Of a DNA stretch of 64,000 nt, positions 43,606 to 51,996 are shown one piece after another; position 1 is the first letter of the stretch, and each line of letters begins with the position of its first letter. This DNA comes from Acidobacteriota bacterium (lineage in GTDB: Bacteria; Acidobacteriota; UBA890; WLXD01). The DNA lies in assembly GCA_029263295.1 (NCBI GenBank), contig JAJCXT010000029.1, positions 1 through 64,000 of the forward strand, given 5' to 3'. The position numbers and the translations under genes were made by a program. Below the pieces are notes generated by a model. It saw nothing but the letters and a program-made list of their open reading frames with translations, did no database searches and was not told the DNA's origin.

Positions 43606-44037
43606 ATGCTCAGCGAGTTCAAGAAATTTGCGCTCAAAGGCAACATGCTCGACATGGCGGTGGGCATCGTTGTCGGCGCTGCTTTCGCGACTATCATCGG
43701 CTCCCTCGTCGGCGACGTCATCATGCCGGTCGTGGGCCTCCTCGTCGGCGGCGTCGACTTCTCCGAGATGTACGTCGTCCTCAGGGAGGGCTCCGCCGCT
43801 GGCCCCTACCTGACCCTGGCTGCCGCCAAGGAAGCCGGCGCCGTGACGATGAACTGGGGCCTGTTCGTTAACGCGATCATCAACTTCCTGATCGTGGCCT
43901 TCGCGCTATTCATGGTGATCCGCGGTTTCAACAAGATGAAGCAGCAAGAGGAAGAGAAACCCGCCGCGCCGCCGGCGCCCTCGAACGAAGAGGTGCTGCT
44001 CACCGAGATTCGCGACTCCCTGAGGGCCCGCGACTGA
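43606..44037 (+). CDS. mscL: Large-conductance mechanosensitive channel MscL
   Basis: The 143-residue product shows the full MscL pattern: the amphipathic start FKKFALKGNMLDMAVGIVVG, the glycine-rich pore helix AAFATIIGSLVGDVIMPVVG, the loop, the second helix GLFVNAIINFLIVAFALFMV, and the cytoplasmic bundle ending EEVLLTEIRDSLRARD. It forms a pentameric inner-membrane channel that opens at high membrane tension to release solutes on osmotic downshock. The loop is of ordinary length and the linker is proline- and alanine-rich (EEKPAAPPAPSNEE). Confidence 0.97.
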   Translation: MLSEFKKFALKGNMLDMAVGIVVGAAFATIIGSLVGDVIMPVVGLLVGGVDFSEMYVVLREGSAAGPYLTLAAAKEAGAVTMNWGLFVNAIINFLIVAFALFMVIRGFNKMKQQEEEKPAAPPAPSNEEVLLTEIRDSLRARD

Positions 44038-44137
44038 CGCAGACTGCTGGGGTCTTAGCCCTCTCGGCGTACTTAGTCATGTCCTGATGGCGATCAACCG
44101 CGCACCGGCTCGCCAGCGCGACTTCTACCTGCCGGCG

Positions 44138-46771
44138 CTACTCGCCGCGCAGTGTCACGAGAGGATCGACCCGCGTTGCCTGTGACGCCGGCACCAGGCT
44201 CGCGGCAATGGCCACCATCGCCAAGAGCGCGGCCACCAGCGAGTAGGTGATCGGGTCGAGCGGATTGACGCCGTACAGCTGGCTAGCGAGCAGATTGCCC
44301 AGAGCCGCCGATCCGGCGAAGCCGATGGCTGCTCCCAGGCCAGCGAGCACGATGCCGTGCCGCAGGACCATCCGCATCACGTCGCCCGGACTGGCGCCCA
44401 TCGCCAGACGCACTCCGATCTCATGCTTGCGCTGCGTGACGCTGTACGACACCAGGCCATAGATGCCGGTGGCCGACAGCAACAGAGCAATCCCGCCGAA
44501 GATCCACAGAAGCGTGGTGAAGAACCGCGCCTGCCAGATGGACTCGTCAACGGCTTGGCGCATGGTCATGACGTCGTAGAGGGCCTGGTTCGGATCGAGA
44601 TCGCGGATCTCGGCCTGCGCCGATGCCATCAGACTGGTCGCGCCACCGCTGCCACGAACCACCCAGGTCATGCGGCCGTAGAACTCGGACCAGCGCTCAT
44701 AGGGGTAGAAGATCTCCGCTTCTGTCTCATCGGTGACGTCACGCTGTTTCGTGCTCTCCGTCACGCCGACAACTTCGATCCAGGTGTCTTCCATGTAACC
44801 GAAACGAAAACGCTTGCCAATCGGGTCGGCGCCGGGCCAGAAGCGATCGGCGAAGACGTCGTTCACGAGGGCCACCTCCGGTGCCTCCTCGGCGCCATCG
44901 CCAGCGACCAGGCCGCGACCTCGCAGCACCGCGATACCGGCCGCCTCTGTGTACCCGGCAGTAACTGCGTGAATGAACCCACTCGGTTCGGCGTCGTCAT
45001 CCGCGGGCACGACCCCTTCCACGATGAAGCTCGAGATATTCCAGCCGCCACGCAGAGGCGGCTGGGTGATTCCACCGACCGCGAGCACACCCGGAAGGGC
45101 CAGCAGCCGCTCCTTCGCCTCGCGATAGAACGCGAGACGCTCAGCCCCGCTGCCATAGTTGGCGTCGGCGAAGGAGGTCGTCATGATGAACGCCGAATCG
45201 TCGTAACCCGTCTCGGCGCCAGCAATCTCCAGGAAGCTGCGAATCATCAACCCGGCACCCACCAGCAGGACGATCGCGAGAGCGACCTCGGCCACGACGA
45301 TGGTGGAACGGGTGCGCTGCTTGCGAGCCGTGGCCGAGCCCTGAGCGGACGCTTCCTTGAGCGAGACGTTCAGGCTGGCGCGGCTCGCCTTCAACGCGGG
45401 AGCCAGGCCGAACACCAGCGTGGCGAAGATCGAGACACCCGCGGCATAGGTGACGACGCGCCAATCCACCGTAAACACGACCCACTCGGGCATCGGCACC
45501 GGGATCATCGCGGTCAACGAACCCACTCCCCACACACCCAGGCCCAGGCCCATGAGCGCACCGCCAAGCGACAGCAACGCGCTCTCTGTGAACATCTGCC
45601 GGACGAGACGCAGGGCATTGGCCCCCATCGCGGCGCGCACGGCGATCTCCCTCTCACGAACCGCAGCCCGCGCCAGCAGGAGATTGGCGACGTTGGCGCA
45701 CACGATCAGCAAGACGAACCCGACGGCGCCCAGCAACAGTGCCATCGGGCCCCGGATGCTACCGGCGCGCGATTCATACAGGCCGATCAAGCGAACGCCA
45801 ACACCGGCGTTGGTGGCATCGAACTCTGTGGCGAGTGCCGCCGCCAGCGTCGAAGCCTCCTCTTGCGCCTGGGCAATGCTGCTTGCCGGCGCGAGTCGGG
45901 CGATGACGTTCGCCCAGCGGCTGCCACGTCGCTGGCTGTCGGGATCGAGCCGCAACGTCACCCAGAGGTTGGCTTCGTCCGGATAGCCGCCCCCCGTGGG
46001 CATCACGCCGATAACGGTGAACGGTTCCGCGTCAATGGTCACCGTGCTGCCAACGATGTCGGTGGCTGCACCAAAACTATTTCGCCACAGCGACTCCCCT
46101 AAGACCACAACGCTGGCTGCACCCTGCAGATCCTCCCCTGGGCGAAACGTGCGACCGAGCAGCGGCTGGACGCCCAAGACGTCGAAGAGCGACGCGGTCA
46201 CCTGTGCACCCTGTACGTAGACGGTCTCCTCGGCTCCACCGAGATTGAAGGGCTCGCGATCCACCGCAGCGAAATTGGCGATGAGTTCGCTCGACCGCGC
46301 TAGGTCCACGTAGTCCGGAAACGACATGTGAGCCACGCGCCCAGACGACTCATCGAGGCTTCGCACCCGCACGAGTTGCTCCCCATCCGGGTACGGATAC
46401 GGATGAAGCAACATCGCGTTGGCCAGACTGAAGACCGCGATGTTCGCGCCGATCCCGATGGCAAGGGTGGAAATGGCGATCGCGGTGAATGCTGGCGCCT
46501 TGAGCAAGGAACGCATAGCGAAACGAAGATCCTGGGCGAGCACGTCAGTCCTCCAGTCCTTTCGCCGTAACCAAACGGCGTGTTGAACCGATCCGAGGGA
46601 GCGACGAACCAGGTCGGTGCGGTTTTCTCTTCGAGGGTGTTGGCGAGAACGAGAGTCCGAGCCGCTGTGCCACAGCTCGGATGTCCACTCGCGGCGCCAG
46701 TCGGCCCGGAGCCAGCGCGGAACGATCCAGCTCGACAGGCCGACGATCAGTAGTGAGAGGCGGTACTTCAC
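44138..46771 (-). CDS. ADOP-type ABC permease, PadR-linked
   Basis: The GTG start at 46771 lies five bases after the stop of a padR gene on the same strand. The 877-residue protein has a cytoplasmic prefix of about 85 residues that is more basic than in its relatives (PRWLRADWRREWTSELWH). It then has a first helix with STLAIGIGANIAVFSLANAM, MacB-like domains and two FtsX bundles (CANVANLLLARAAVREREIA; IYGLVSYSVTQRKHEIGVRL). It ends VDPLVTLRGE. It lacks a linked ATPase, as do the other five. Confidence 0.9.
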   Translation of the reverse strand: MKYRLSLLIVGLSSWIVPRWLRADWRREWTSELWHSGSDSRSRQHPRRENRTDLVRRSLGSVQHAVWLRRKDWRTDVLAQDLRFAMRSLLKAPAFTAIAISTLAIGIGANIAVFSLANAMLLHPYPYPDGEQLVRVRSLDESSGRVAHMSFPDYVDLARSSELIANFAAVDREPFNLGGAEETVYVQGAQVTASLFDVLGVQPLLGRTFRPGEDLQGAASVVVLGESLWRNSFGAATDIVGSTVTIDAEPFTVIGVMPTGGGYPDEANLWVTLRLDPDSQRRGSRWANVIARLAPASSIAQAQEEASTLAAALATEFDATNAGVGVRLIGLYESRAGSIRGPMALLLGAVGFVLLIVCANVANLLLARAAVREREIAVRAAMGANALRLVRQMFTESALLSLGGALMGLGLGVWGVGSLTAMIPVPMPEWVVFTVDWRVVTYAAGVSIFATLVFGLAPALKASRASLNVSLKEASAQGSATARKQRTRSTIVVAEVALAIVLLVGAGLMIRSFLEIAGAETGYDDSAFIMTTSFADANYGSGAERLAFYREAKERLLALPGVLAVGGITQPPLRGGWNISSFIVEGVVPADDDAEPSGFIHAVTAGYTEAAGIAVLRGRGLVAGDGAEEAPEVALVNDVFADRFWPGADPIGKRFRFGYMEDTWIEVVGVTESTKQRDVTDETEAEIFYPYERWSEFYGRMTWVVRGSGGATSLMASAQAEIRDLDPNQALYDVMTMRQAVDESIWQARFFTTLLWIFGGIALLLSATGIYGLVSYSVTQRKHEIGVRLAMGASPGDVMRMVLRHGIVLAGLGAAIGFAGSAALGNLLASQLYGVNPLDPITYSLVAALLAMVAIAASLVPASQATRVDPLVTLRGE

Positions 46772-46776
46772 GGGCC

Positions 46777-47112
46777 CTAGCCCTCCACCTTCACGGCGTC
46801 GCCGTCGGCGATGTCAGCCGCCGACAGGTCGGTGAGAGCGCGCATGCGCTGCAGTTCACCTTTCAGCCGCTCCTTCCCGCGAACTGTGACCTCGTAATAG
46901 CGGCGCGGCGGGCGCTTCTTACCGTGGGCGATCTCCTGGTCCTCCCAGCGTGATCGCGCGAGGCCACTCTCGTCGAGGCGGCCAAGGATCGGATACACCG
47001 TGCCGCTCGGCAGGTCCGTGGCGTCCATGATGTCGAAGCCGTAGCGATAACCCCGGGCAATGGCCTGCAGGACACTCAATGTGGCAAACGTCATCGTCTC
47101 TCGGCGACCCAT
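46777..47112 (-). CDS. PadR-family transcriptional regulator
   Basis: The ATG at 47112 is chosen because the product then starts MGRRETMTFATLSVLQAIAR, the usual PadR N-terminus, and GAGG precedes it; the ORF track start lies in the operator region. The winged helix continues with YRYGFDIMDATDLPSGTVYP, ILGRLDESGLARSRWED and RRYYEVTVRG. It differs from the other three PadR proteins in lacking the alanine-rich entry helix. The permease gene follows five bases after its stop. Confidence 0.9.
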   Translation of the reverse strand: MGRRETMTFATLSVLQAIARGYRYGFDIMDATDLPSGTVYPILGRLDESGLARSRWEDQEIAHGKKRPPRRYYEVTVRGKERLKGELQRMRALTDLSAADIADGDAVKVEG

Positions 47113-47137
47113 TTTGATCCTCTCATTCGTTTGATAC

Positions 47138-47162
47138 CTATGTAGAGCCAACACCTATATAG
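47138..47162. promoter_or_regulatory. Two CTATRTAG dyads before padR (47.1 kb)
   Basis: CTATGTAG (47138-47145) and CTATATAG (47155-47162) are near-identical palindromic octamers whose centres lie 17 bases apart, in the AT-rich gap before the minus-strand padR gene. They may be paired PadR half-operators. Confidence 0.45.
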
Positions 47163-47250
47163 CAGAACAATCTAGCGAAGGTCAAGGAACGATCCGCTAC
47201 CCTCTCGGTATCCATCGCTCGGAACCGCTGACCGAAGACCGTGAGGGACT

Positions 47251-49101
47251 ATGAAGACTCGCTCCGCGATCGCTTCGAGAATCAGTCCGCCACTCGCCCT
47301 GACGCTGCTGCTGCTCACTGCAGGCTGCACCCAGCCGGCGGAGGAGGAGCCGGCGCGAATGCAGGTCCGCGAGGAGGCTCCACCGGTCGGCTACTTCAAG
47401 ATCGACCTCTCGAGGAGTGCCGAGGACGCGGGTAGGGTCATCCAGGTCGAAGCGTTCCGCCACGTCATGACTTCAGGCCGGCCCGTGGCGGCGGCCATGG
47501 AGTATCTCGCTATTGCCTACGCGGAGGACGAGGTGCTGGCGGCGATGCCGTTCAGCTTCCCGACGGAGACGCATCGTGAGTGGCTGAACGCGGAGGGCAG
47601 TTACGTCAGCGGGCTAACGATTCCAGTGCAGGCCTCCACGACGTCGCTAATGCTGCCGGAGCAACCCGGGATGACGCGCATCGACCTGCTAGACGGTAGC
47701 GGCACCGTACTCGCCAGCCTCGACCCGTTGACCGCCGAAACCACCGTCGCCGCCGCCCCCAGCCTGTTCGTGCGCTCGGCGTATGCGGCAACCGAGATCT
47801 TGTTCGGTCACATCGAGGTGATCACGGAGACGGGTCAGCTCCCGACCGGATACGGCGCCGTGATCAACAACCCCGAGGTGTCTCAGGTTGAAGAGCTGAA
47901 CGGCCTGACACCAGAAGCACGCACCAAGCTCACCAACGCCCTGGCGCAGCTCCCCCCGACGCTGCGGGGCTCCATCGCGCGGATTTCGATCGCGAGCTAC
48001 CAGAATGACGGTTGCGATACGCCCGACGAGTGCAGCAACGGCTGGGTCGGAGGTGATGCCTACGGCAACTGGATCATGCTGAACAAGCGGCTCTTCGCTG
48101 GCGACGAAGATAAGTTGGCATCCACCCTCGCCCACGAGGCAACTCACTGCTTCCATGCACTCGTGGACTTCGACCACGACGCCTTGACCGACCCGGCGGC
48201 GAACTACGCCTTCATCCAGATCACGCCCGAGGCCGAGCAGGCGGCAAAGAACGCACGCGGGCGCCTCCTGGACGGGACGATCAGCCGTGTGCTTCGACGC
48301 CTTCAGTCGACGGCGGGACAGGTGGCCTTCGCCTACAAGGACTATGGCGCGACCGAGTACGGCAGCGACGGCGAAGCGGTGCGCGACGCCTTCAAGTCCA
48401 ACTACGGGTCGACGGATCCGCGCGAAGACCTCGCGGAGTTGGTCGCGATGTTCGTGACCAACGAGCACACCGGCCACGCCTACTGCACTCAGTTCCAGGG
48501 TCTCGACAACGAGATCCCGCCCGAGAACGCGCTGGCGTTCGCCAAGCTGAACCTGGCACGCGGCCTCGGCCTTCTCGATGAGTCCATGTACGAGGCGTGC
48601 GTGGGCAACGCCGACCCGGTGGACGGCGAGATGATCGTCATGGGGAGTCGCAAGTACGAGAACGACCTCAACGTGGGAATGCAGCAGGTGTCCCACGAAG
48701 ATCTGGACTACGACTGGCTGATGATCCGCATCCAGGGTGTCACCGACGACGCCCAACTCGAGATCCGCGCCCGGGTCCGCAGGGCCGACGCGAACGCGAT
48801 TGGATCGCCCATCGGCTTCTACGAGATGGACACCGCCGGCTCCTATGGGTTGGCCGCCGACCGCCTCATTCCGATCGCCGCACAGAACGTCATCACGTTC
48901 CAGCGCACCGACACGAGCAACTCCACCGAATTGGCCGCCTACACACGTATCTCCGGCGGTGGATTCCTACTGATCACAGACTTCAGTCCCGAGCTCAAGA
49001 AGGGCTACGTCTTCTTCGTCCCCTTCCACAGCATCATCGAACTGGAGCCGCCCGCCACCGACGTGCTGGACGTCATCTGGTTCCAGATCGAGGAAGAGTA
49101 G
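47251..49101 (+). CDS. Lipoprotein with HEXXH metallopeptidase motif
   Basis: A lipoprotein signal ends LLLLTAGC, with acylated Cys26. The central domain contains LAHEATHCFHALVDF, an HEXXH zinc motif, and about 110 residues later REDLAELVAMF, whose Glu could be the third zinc ligand, as in gluzincins of the anthrax lethal-factor type. A Cys pair in DGCDTPDECSNGW may form a disulfide. The C-terminal 130 residues form a beta-rich domain. I do not recognise the exact family. It is probably an outer-membrane-anchored peptidase. Confidence 0.72.
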   Translation: MKTRSAIASRISPPLALTLLLLTAGCTQPAEEEPARMQVREEAPPVGYFKIDLSRSAEDAGRVIQVEAFRHVMTSGRPVAAAMEYLAIAYAEDEVLAAMPFSFPTETHREWLNAEGSYVSGLTIPVQASTTSLMLPEQPGMTRIDLLDGSGTVLASLDPLTAETTVAAAPSLFVRSAYAATEILFGHIEVITETGQLPTGYGAVINNPEVSQVEELNGLTPEARTKLTNALAQLPPTLRGSIARISIASYQNDGCDTPDECSNGWVGGDAYGNWIMLNKRLFAGDEDKLASTLAHEATHCFHALVDFDHDALTDPAANYAFIQITPEAEQAAKNARGRLLDGTISRVLRRLQSTAGQVAFAYKDYGATEYGSDGEAVRDAFKSNYGSTDPREDLAELVAMFVTNEHTGHAYCTQFQGLDNEIPPENALAFAKLNLARGLGLLDESMYEACVGNADPVDGEMIVMGSRKYENDLNVGMQQVSHEDLDYDWLMIRIQGVTDDAQLEIRARVRRADANAIGSPIGFYEMDTAGSYGLAADRLIPIAAQNVITFQRTDTSNSTELAAYTRISGGGFLLITDFSPELKKGYVFFVPFHSIIELEPPATDVLDVIWFQIEEE

Positions 49102-49173
49102 CTCTGCGGGGCATGCCGCGTACCCGCCCCGCCGATGACTGCAACGGAGATGGACGACGGCCTTGCCGATTCA

Positions 49174-49195
49174 GCCTACCTACTATATGGTAGGC
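49174..49195. promoter_or_regulatory. Inverted repeat before tetR
   Basis: GCCTACC-N8-GGTAGGC is a perfect 7-bp inverted repeat that ends three bases before the tetR start codon. The N8 spacer is AT-rich and may include the -10 region. A related half-symmetrical site lies before the neighbouring SDR gene. Confidence 0.6.
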
Positions 49196-49198
49196 ACT

Positions 49199-49759
49199 AT
49201 GGATACAAGAACCGCGCTACTCGACTCGGCTGAACGAGCGTCCCGCATGCACGGGTACGACGGCTTCAGCTACGCCGACCTCGCGCAAGAGGTCGGCATT
49301 CGCAAGGCGAGTATCCACCACCACTTCCCGACGAAGGCGAGTCTCGCGGAAGCGCTTCTGGAGCGATATCGGCGGCGCTTCGCGGCCACGTTGGACTCCA
49401 TTGCCACCCGTCATGCCACGGCCGGCAAGCGTCTCCGGGCCTACTTGAAGACCTATCGCGACGCTCTGGCAGGCGGCGAGATGGTCTGCTTGTGCGTGGC
49501 GTTCAGTCCGGGCCGCGACAGTCTCAGCGACCCGGTGCTCGACGAGCTGAAGATCTTCGAAGAGCAGAGCATTGCCTGGTTGACGGAGGTCTTCGAACTG
49601 GGCCGGACGGACGGGTCGATCTCGTCCGTAGCGGCCCCACAGGCTGAAGCTGCGGCTTGTCTCGCTCTGCTCGAGGGGGCGCAACTGCTGGCGCGAGCCG
49701 GTAAGAACGTCTCGCGATTCGACGCGGCCGTAGCGGTGATGAAGAGTCGCATCCAGTAA
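49199..49759 (+). CDS. TetR-family transcriptional regulator
   Basis: The ATG at 49199 is chosen because it starts a normal TetR N-terminus; the longer ORF would be translated through the operator. The helix-turn-helix reads LLDSAERASRMHGYDGFSYA, DLAQEVGIRKASIHHHFPTK and ASLAEALLERYRRRF. The ligand domain has several cysteines in one segment (GGEMVCLCVAFSPG). The regulator probably represses itself and the following SDR gene, which lies 44 bases downstream. Confidence 0.92.
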   Translation: MDTRTALLDSAERASRMHGYDGFSYADLAQEVGIRKASIHHHFPTKASLAEALLERYRRRFAATLDSIATRHATAGKRLRAYLKTYRDALAGGEMVCLCVAFSPGRDSLSDPVLDELKIFEEQSIAWLTEVFELGRTDGSISSVAAPQAEAAACLALLEGAQLLARAGKNVSRFDAAVAVMKSRIQ

Positions 49760-49781
49760 AAAAATTTGGCAACTTACCCAA

Positions 49782-49793
49782 CCAACTAGTAGG
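49782..49793. promoter_or_regulatory. Second TetR-like half-symmetrical site before the SDR gene
   Basis: CCAACTAGTAGG has the form CCnACTAGTnGG and shares the CC...GTAGG elements with the repeat before tetR. It overlaps the AGGAAG ribosome binding site of the SDR gene, so occupancy would interfere with expression. Confidence 0.4.
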
Positions 49794-49803
49794 AAGATCG
49801 ACA

Positions 49804-50574
49804 ATGGAATTCTCCAACAAGACAGTGATCATCACCGGCGGCGGTTCCGGCATCGGCAAGGAAGTAGCGCGCCAGTTCGTGGCGCGCGGTGCCAACGTCG
49901 TCATCAACGGGCGGGACGCGAACAAGCTCGCCGCCGCTGCGGCCGAGATTGACCCGTCGGGTTCGCACATCCATGTCGTCGCGGGCGACATCTCCCGGCC
50001 CGAGACAGCCCGACAGATTACGAAAGAGACGGAAGCCCGCTTTGGCGGCGTCGATATCCTTGTCAACAACGCGGGCGTATTCGAGCCGAAACCGTTCCTC
50101 GAACTCAGCGAGGACGACTACGACCGCTTCGTCGACATCATCCTGAAAGGCAAGTTCTTCATGGCCCAGGAAGCGGCCAAGGCGATGCGAACCCGTGGTG
50201 GTGGAACGATCGTCCAAACCGGATCGATGTGGGCACTGCAGGCCGTCGGGGCAACTCCGTCCGCGGCCTATTCGGCCGCGAACGCCGGTGTACATCAGCT
50301 AGTCAAGAACCTCGCGATCGAACTCGCTCCCGACAACATCCGGATCAATGCGGTGGCCCCCGCCGTGGTGGAGACTCCCGTCTACAACACGTTCATGACC
50401 GATGAACAGGTCGCTGCGACTCTGCCGACGTTTGATGCGTTCCACCCCCTCGGCCGCAATGGGCAGCCGATTGACGTGGCCGAAGCGATCCTGTTTCTCG
50501 CCTCGGACAAAGCGGCCTGGGTTACCGGGACGGTGCTGCCGGTAGACGGTGGTGTGATGGCTGGGCGCCACTAA
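49804..50574 (+). CDS. Short-chain dehydrogenase/reductase with Lys-to-Asn change in the active site
   Basis: The 256-residue classical SDR has the cofactor motif TGGGSGIG, the NNAG motif in DILVNNAGVFEP, the catalytic Ser in TGSMWALQ and the catalytic Tyr in AYSAANAGVHQL. In this last motif the usual YxxxK reads YSAAN, so the lysine that lowers the Tyr pKa is replaced by Asn. The C-terminus (GTVLPVDGGVMAGRH) is normal. An NAD(P)-dependent oxidoreductase function is likely from the fold, but activity could be altered. It is paired with the TetR gene upstream. Confidence 0.88.
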   Translation: MEFSNKTVIITGGGSGIGKEVARQFVARGANVVINGRDANKLAAAAAEIDPSGSHIHVVAGDISRPETARQITKETEARFGGVDILVNNAGVFEPKPFLELSEDDYDRFVDIILKGKFFMAQEAAKAMRTRGGGTIVQTGSMWALQAVGATPSAAYSAANAGVHQLVKNLAIELAPDNIRINAVAPAVVETPVYNTFMTDEQVAATLPTFDAFHPLGRNGQPIDVAEAILFLASDKAAWVTGTVLPVDGGVMAGRH

Positions 50575-50670
50575 CCGGACGATCCGACGACCTGCGCGCG
50601 GGGGCGGAGCCGAGATAGGCCACAACGCGACGAAACGAAACGGGTCGCCGTTGCGTCTAACAGGGCGGAG

Positions 50671-50699
50671 GGAGCACTCTGTCCGTAGACTGGTGCTCC
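50671..50699. promoter_or_regulatory. Inverted repeat in the leader of the orphan ATPase gene
   Basis: GGAGCAC and GTGCTCC are perfect 7-bp arms around a 15-base loop, about 50 bases before the ATPase ATG. It could be an operator or an RNA hairpin. No poly-T run follows, so an intrinsic terminator for the SDR gene is unlikely. Confidence 0.35.
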
Positions 50700-50748
50700 A
50701 CAGCAGCCGGCGCCCCCCCGCGCCCGGCGCCATCAACCGGAGATCTTC

Positions 50749-51519
50749 ATGCTCGGTAAGCTCGGTCGGATCTTCGGAATGGGGCGGCCCGACGAGGTAA
50801 TCACCGTCAAACAGGGCGGCGACTCGGCGGGCGACGACGGCCCGCTCATTCGCCTGAGCGGCGTGTCCAAGGTCCTCGGGGCCGGCGACTCGCGCACCCA
50901 GGCGCTCGAGAACGTCGACCTCGAAATCACGCGGGGCGAGTTTCTGAGCGTCAACGGGCCGTCCGGCTGTGGCAAGACGACGCTGCTATCGATCATGGGC
51001 CTGCTCGACTCACCCAGCGAAGGCACCTACCAGCTCAACGGCCACGAGGCGACGAAGCTCTCCGCCTCTCAGCGAGCCCATGTTCGTAACAGCGAGATCG
51101 GCTTCATCTTTCAGAGCTTCAACCTGATCGGCGATCTGAGTGTCGCCGAGAACGTCGATCTGCCTCTCAGCTATCTGGGGATCCCGAGCCGCGAGCGCCG
51201 CGACCGCGTGATGGAAGCCCTGGACCGGTTCAACCTGGCCGAGTTTGCCAGCCGCCACCCGAGTGAACTCTCGGGCGGGCACCAACAACGAGTAGCCGTG
51301 GCGCGCGCCGTGGTCGGCCGGCCCGAGATCTTGCTGGCCGACGAGCCCACCGGCAATCTCAACTCGGAACAGGCCGAGGTGGTCATCGAGATGCTCAGCG
51401 AACTGCACGCTGGGGGTGCCACGATCTGCCTCGTCTCGCACGACCCGCGCTGGAGCGAAGTGGCCCGTAGGACGGTGAGTCTGTTCGACGGGACGATCGT
51501 TGATCCCGATTTCATCTGA
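50749..51519 (+). CDS. Orphan ABC transporter ATPase (LolD/MacB type)
   Basis: All ABC motifs are present: Walker A GPSGCGKTT (residues 70-78), the Q-loop FIFQSFNL, the signature LSGGHQQR, Walker B ILLADEPTG and the switch His in LVSHDPR. An extra N-terminal segment of about 34 residues (LGRIFGMGRPDEVITVKQGG) precedes the usual start. LolD/MacB ATPases drive permeases of the same FtsX fold as the ADOPs, yet no permease gene is adjacent. It might serve one or more ADOPs in trans, which is speculation. Confidence 0.9.
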   Translation: MLGKLGRIFGMGRPDEVITVKQGGDSAGDDGPLIRLSGVSKVLGAGDSRTQALENVDLEITRGEFLSVNGPSGCGKTTLLSIMGLLDSPSEGTYQLNGHEATKLSASQRAHVRNSEIGFIFQSFNLIGDLSVAENVDLPLSYLGIPSRERRDRVMEALDRFNLAEFASRHPSELSGGHQQRVAVARAVVGRPEILLADEPTGNLNSEQAEVVIEMLSELHAGGATICLVSHDPRWSEVARRTVSLFDGTIVDPDFI

Positions 51520-51616
51520 GGATGACGACGGTCCGCGACGCGCTTTGTTGCTCCGCATTCTCACCGCTCGCTCTTGATGCTAGGGTCTCGCTGACCCTTC
51601 AACTGGAGACGCAGGC

Positions 51617-51985
51617 ATGGACAGGATCTTCTTCGCGATGGGAGCCGCCTCCGCACTGATCGCCGTGGCCGCGGGGGCGTTCGGGGCGCACGGCCTCGAA
51701 GGGCGCCTGACGGTGGACCGGCTCGCCACGTTCGAGACGGCGGCCCGCTACCAGATGTATCACGCGCTTGCACTGATGGCCGTGGCCTGGGCCAGCACCC
51801 GCTGGCCGGGCGCGCTCACAACCAACGCGGGCTGGTTGTTCGTCGCCGGCACCGTGCTCTTCTCGGGCAGCCTCTACGTTCTGAGCCTCACCGGCATCCG
51901 CTGGCTCGGCGCCATCACTCCCCTGGGTGGTGTGGCCTTCCTGGCTGGCTGGGCGTGCCTGGTCTGGGCGGCGGCGAAGGGATGA
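51617..51985 (+). CDS. DUF423-family small membrane protein
   Basis: The 122-residue product begins FFAMGAASALIAVAAGAFGA and contains HGLEGRLTVDRLATFETAAR followed by YQMYHALALMAVAW, the DUF423 pattern (YgdD-like). Four membrane helices are predicted. The function is unknown. The peptidase gene start overlaps or lies just past its stop, indicating an operon. Confidence 0.9.
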   Translation: MDRIFFAMGAASALIAVAAGAFGAHGLEGRLTVDRLATFETAARYQMYHALALMAVAWASTRWPGALTTNAGWLFVAGTVLFSGSLYVLSLTGIRWLGAITPLGGVAFLAGWACLVWAAAKG

Positions 51986-51996
51986 TGGAGGCTCGC

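Noticed and set aside
44087-44188. Short ORF (about 32 codons) between mscL and the minus-strand ADOP
   Set aside because: No ribosome binding site or recognisable product, and it runs into the 3' end of the ADOP gene.
44357-46102. 581-residue plus-strand ORF opposite the ADOP gene
   Set aside because: It is a mirror frame of the permease with His/Arg/Gln-rich composition and no domain.
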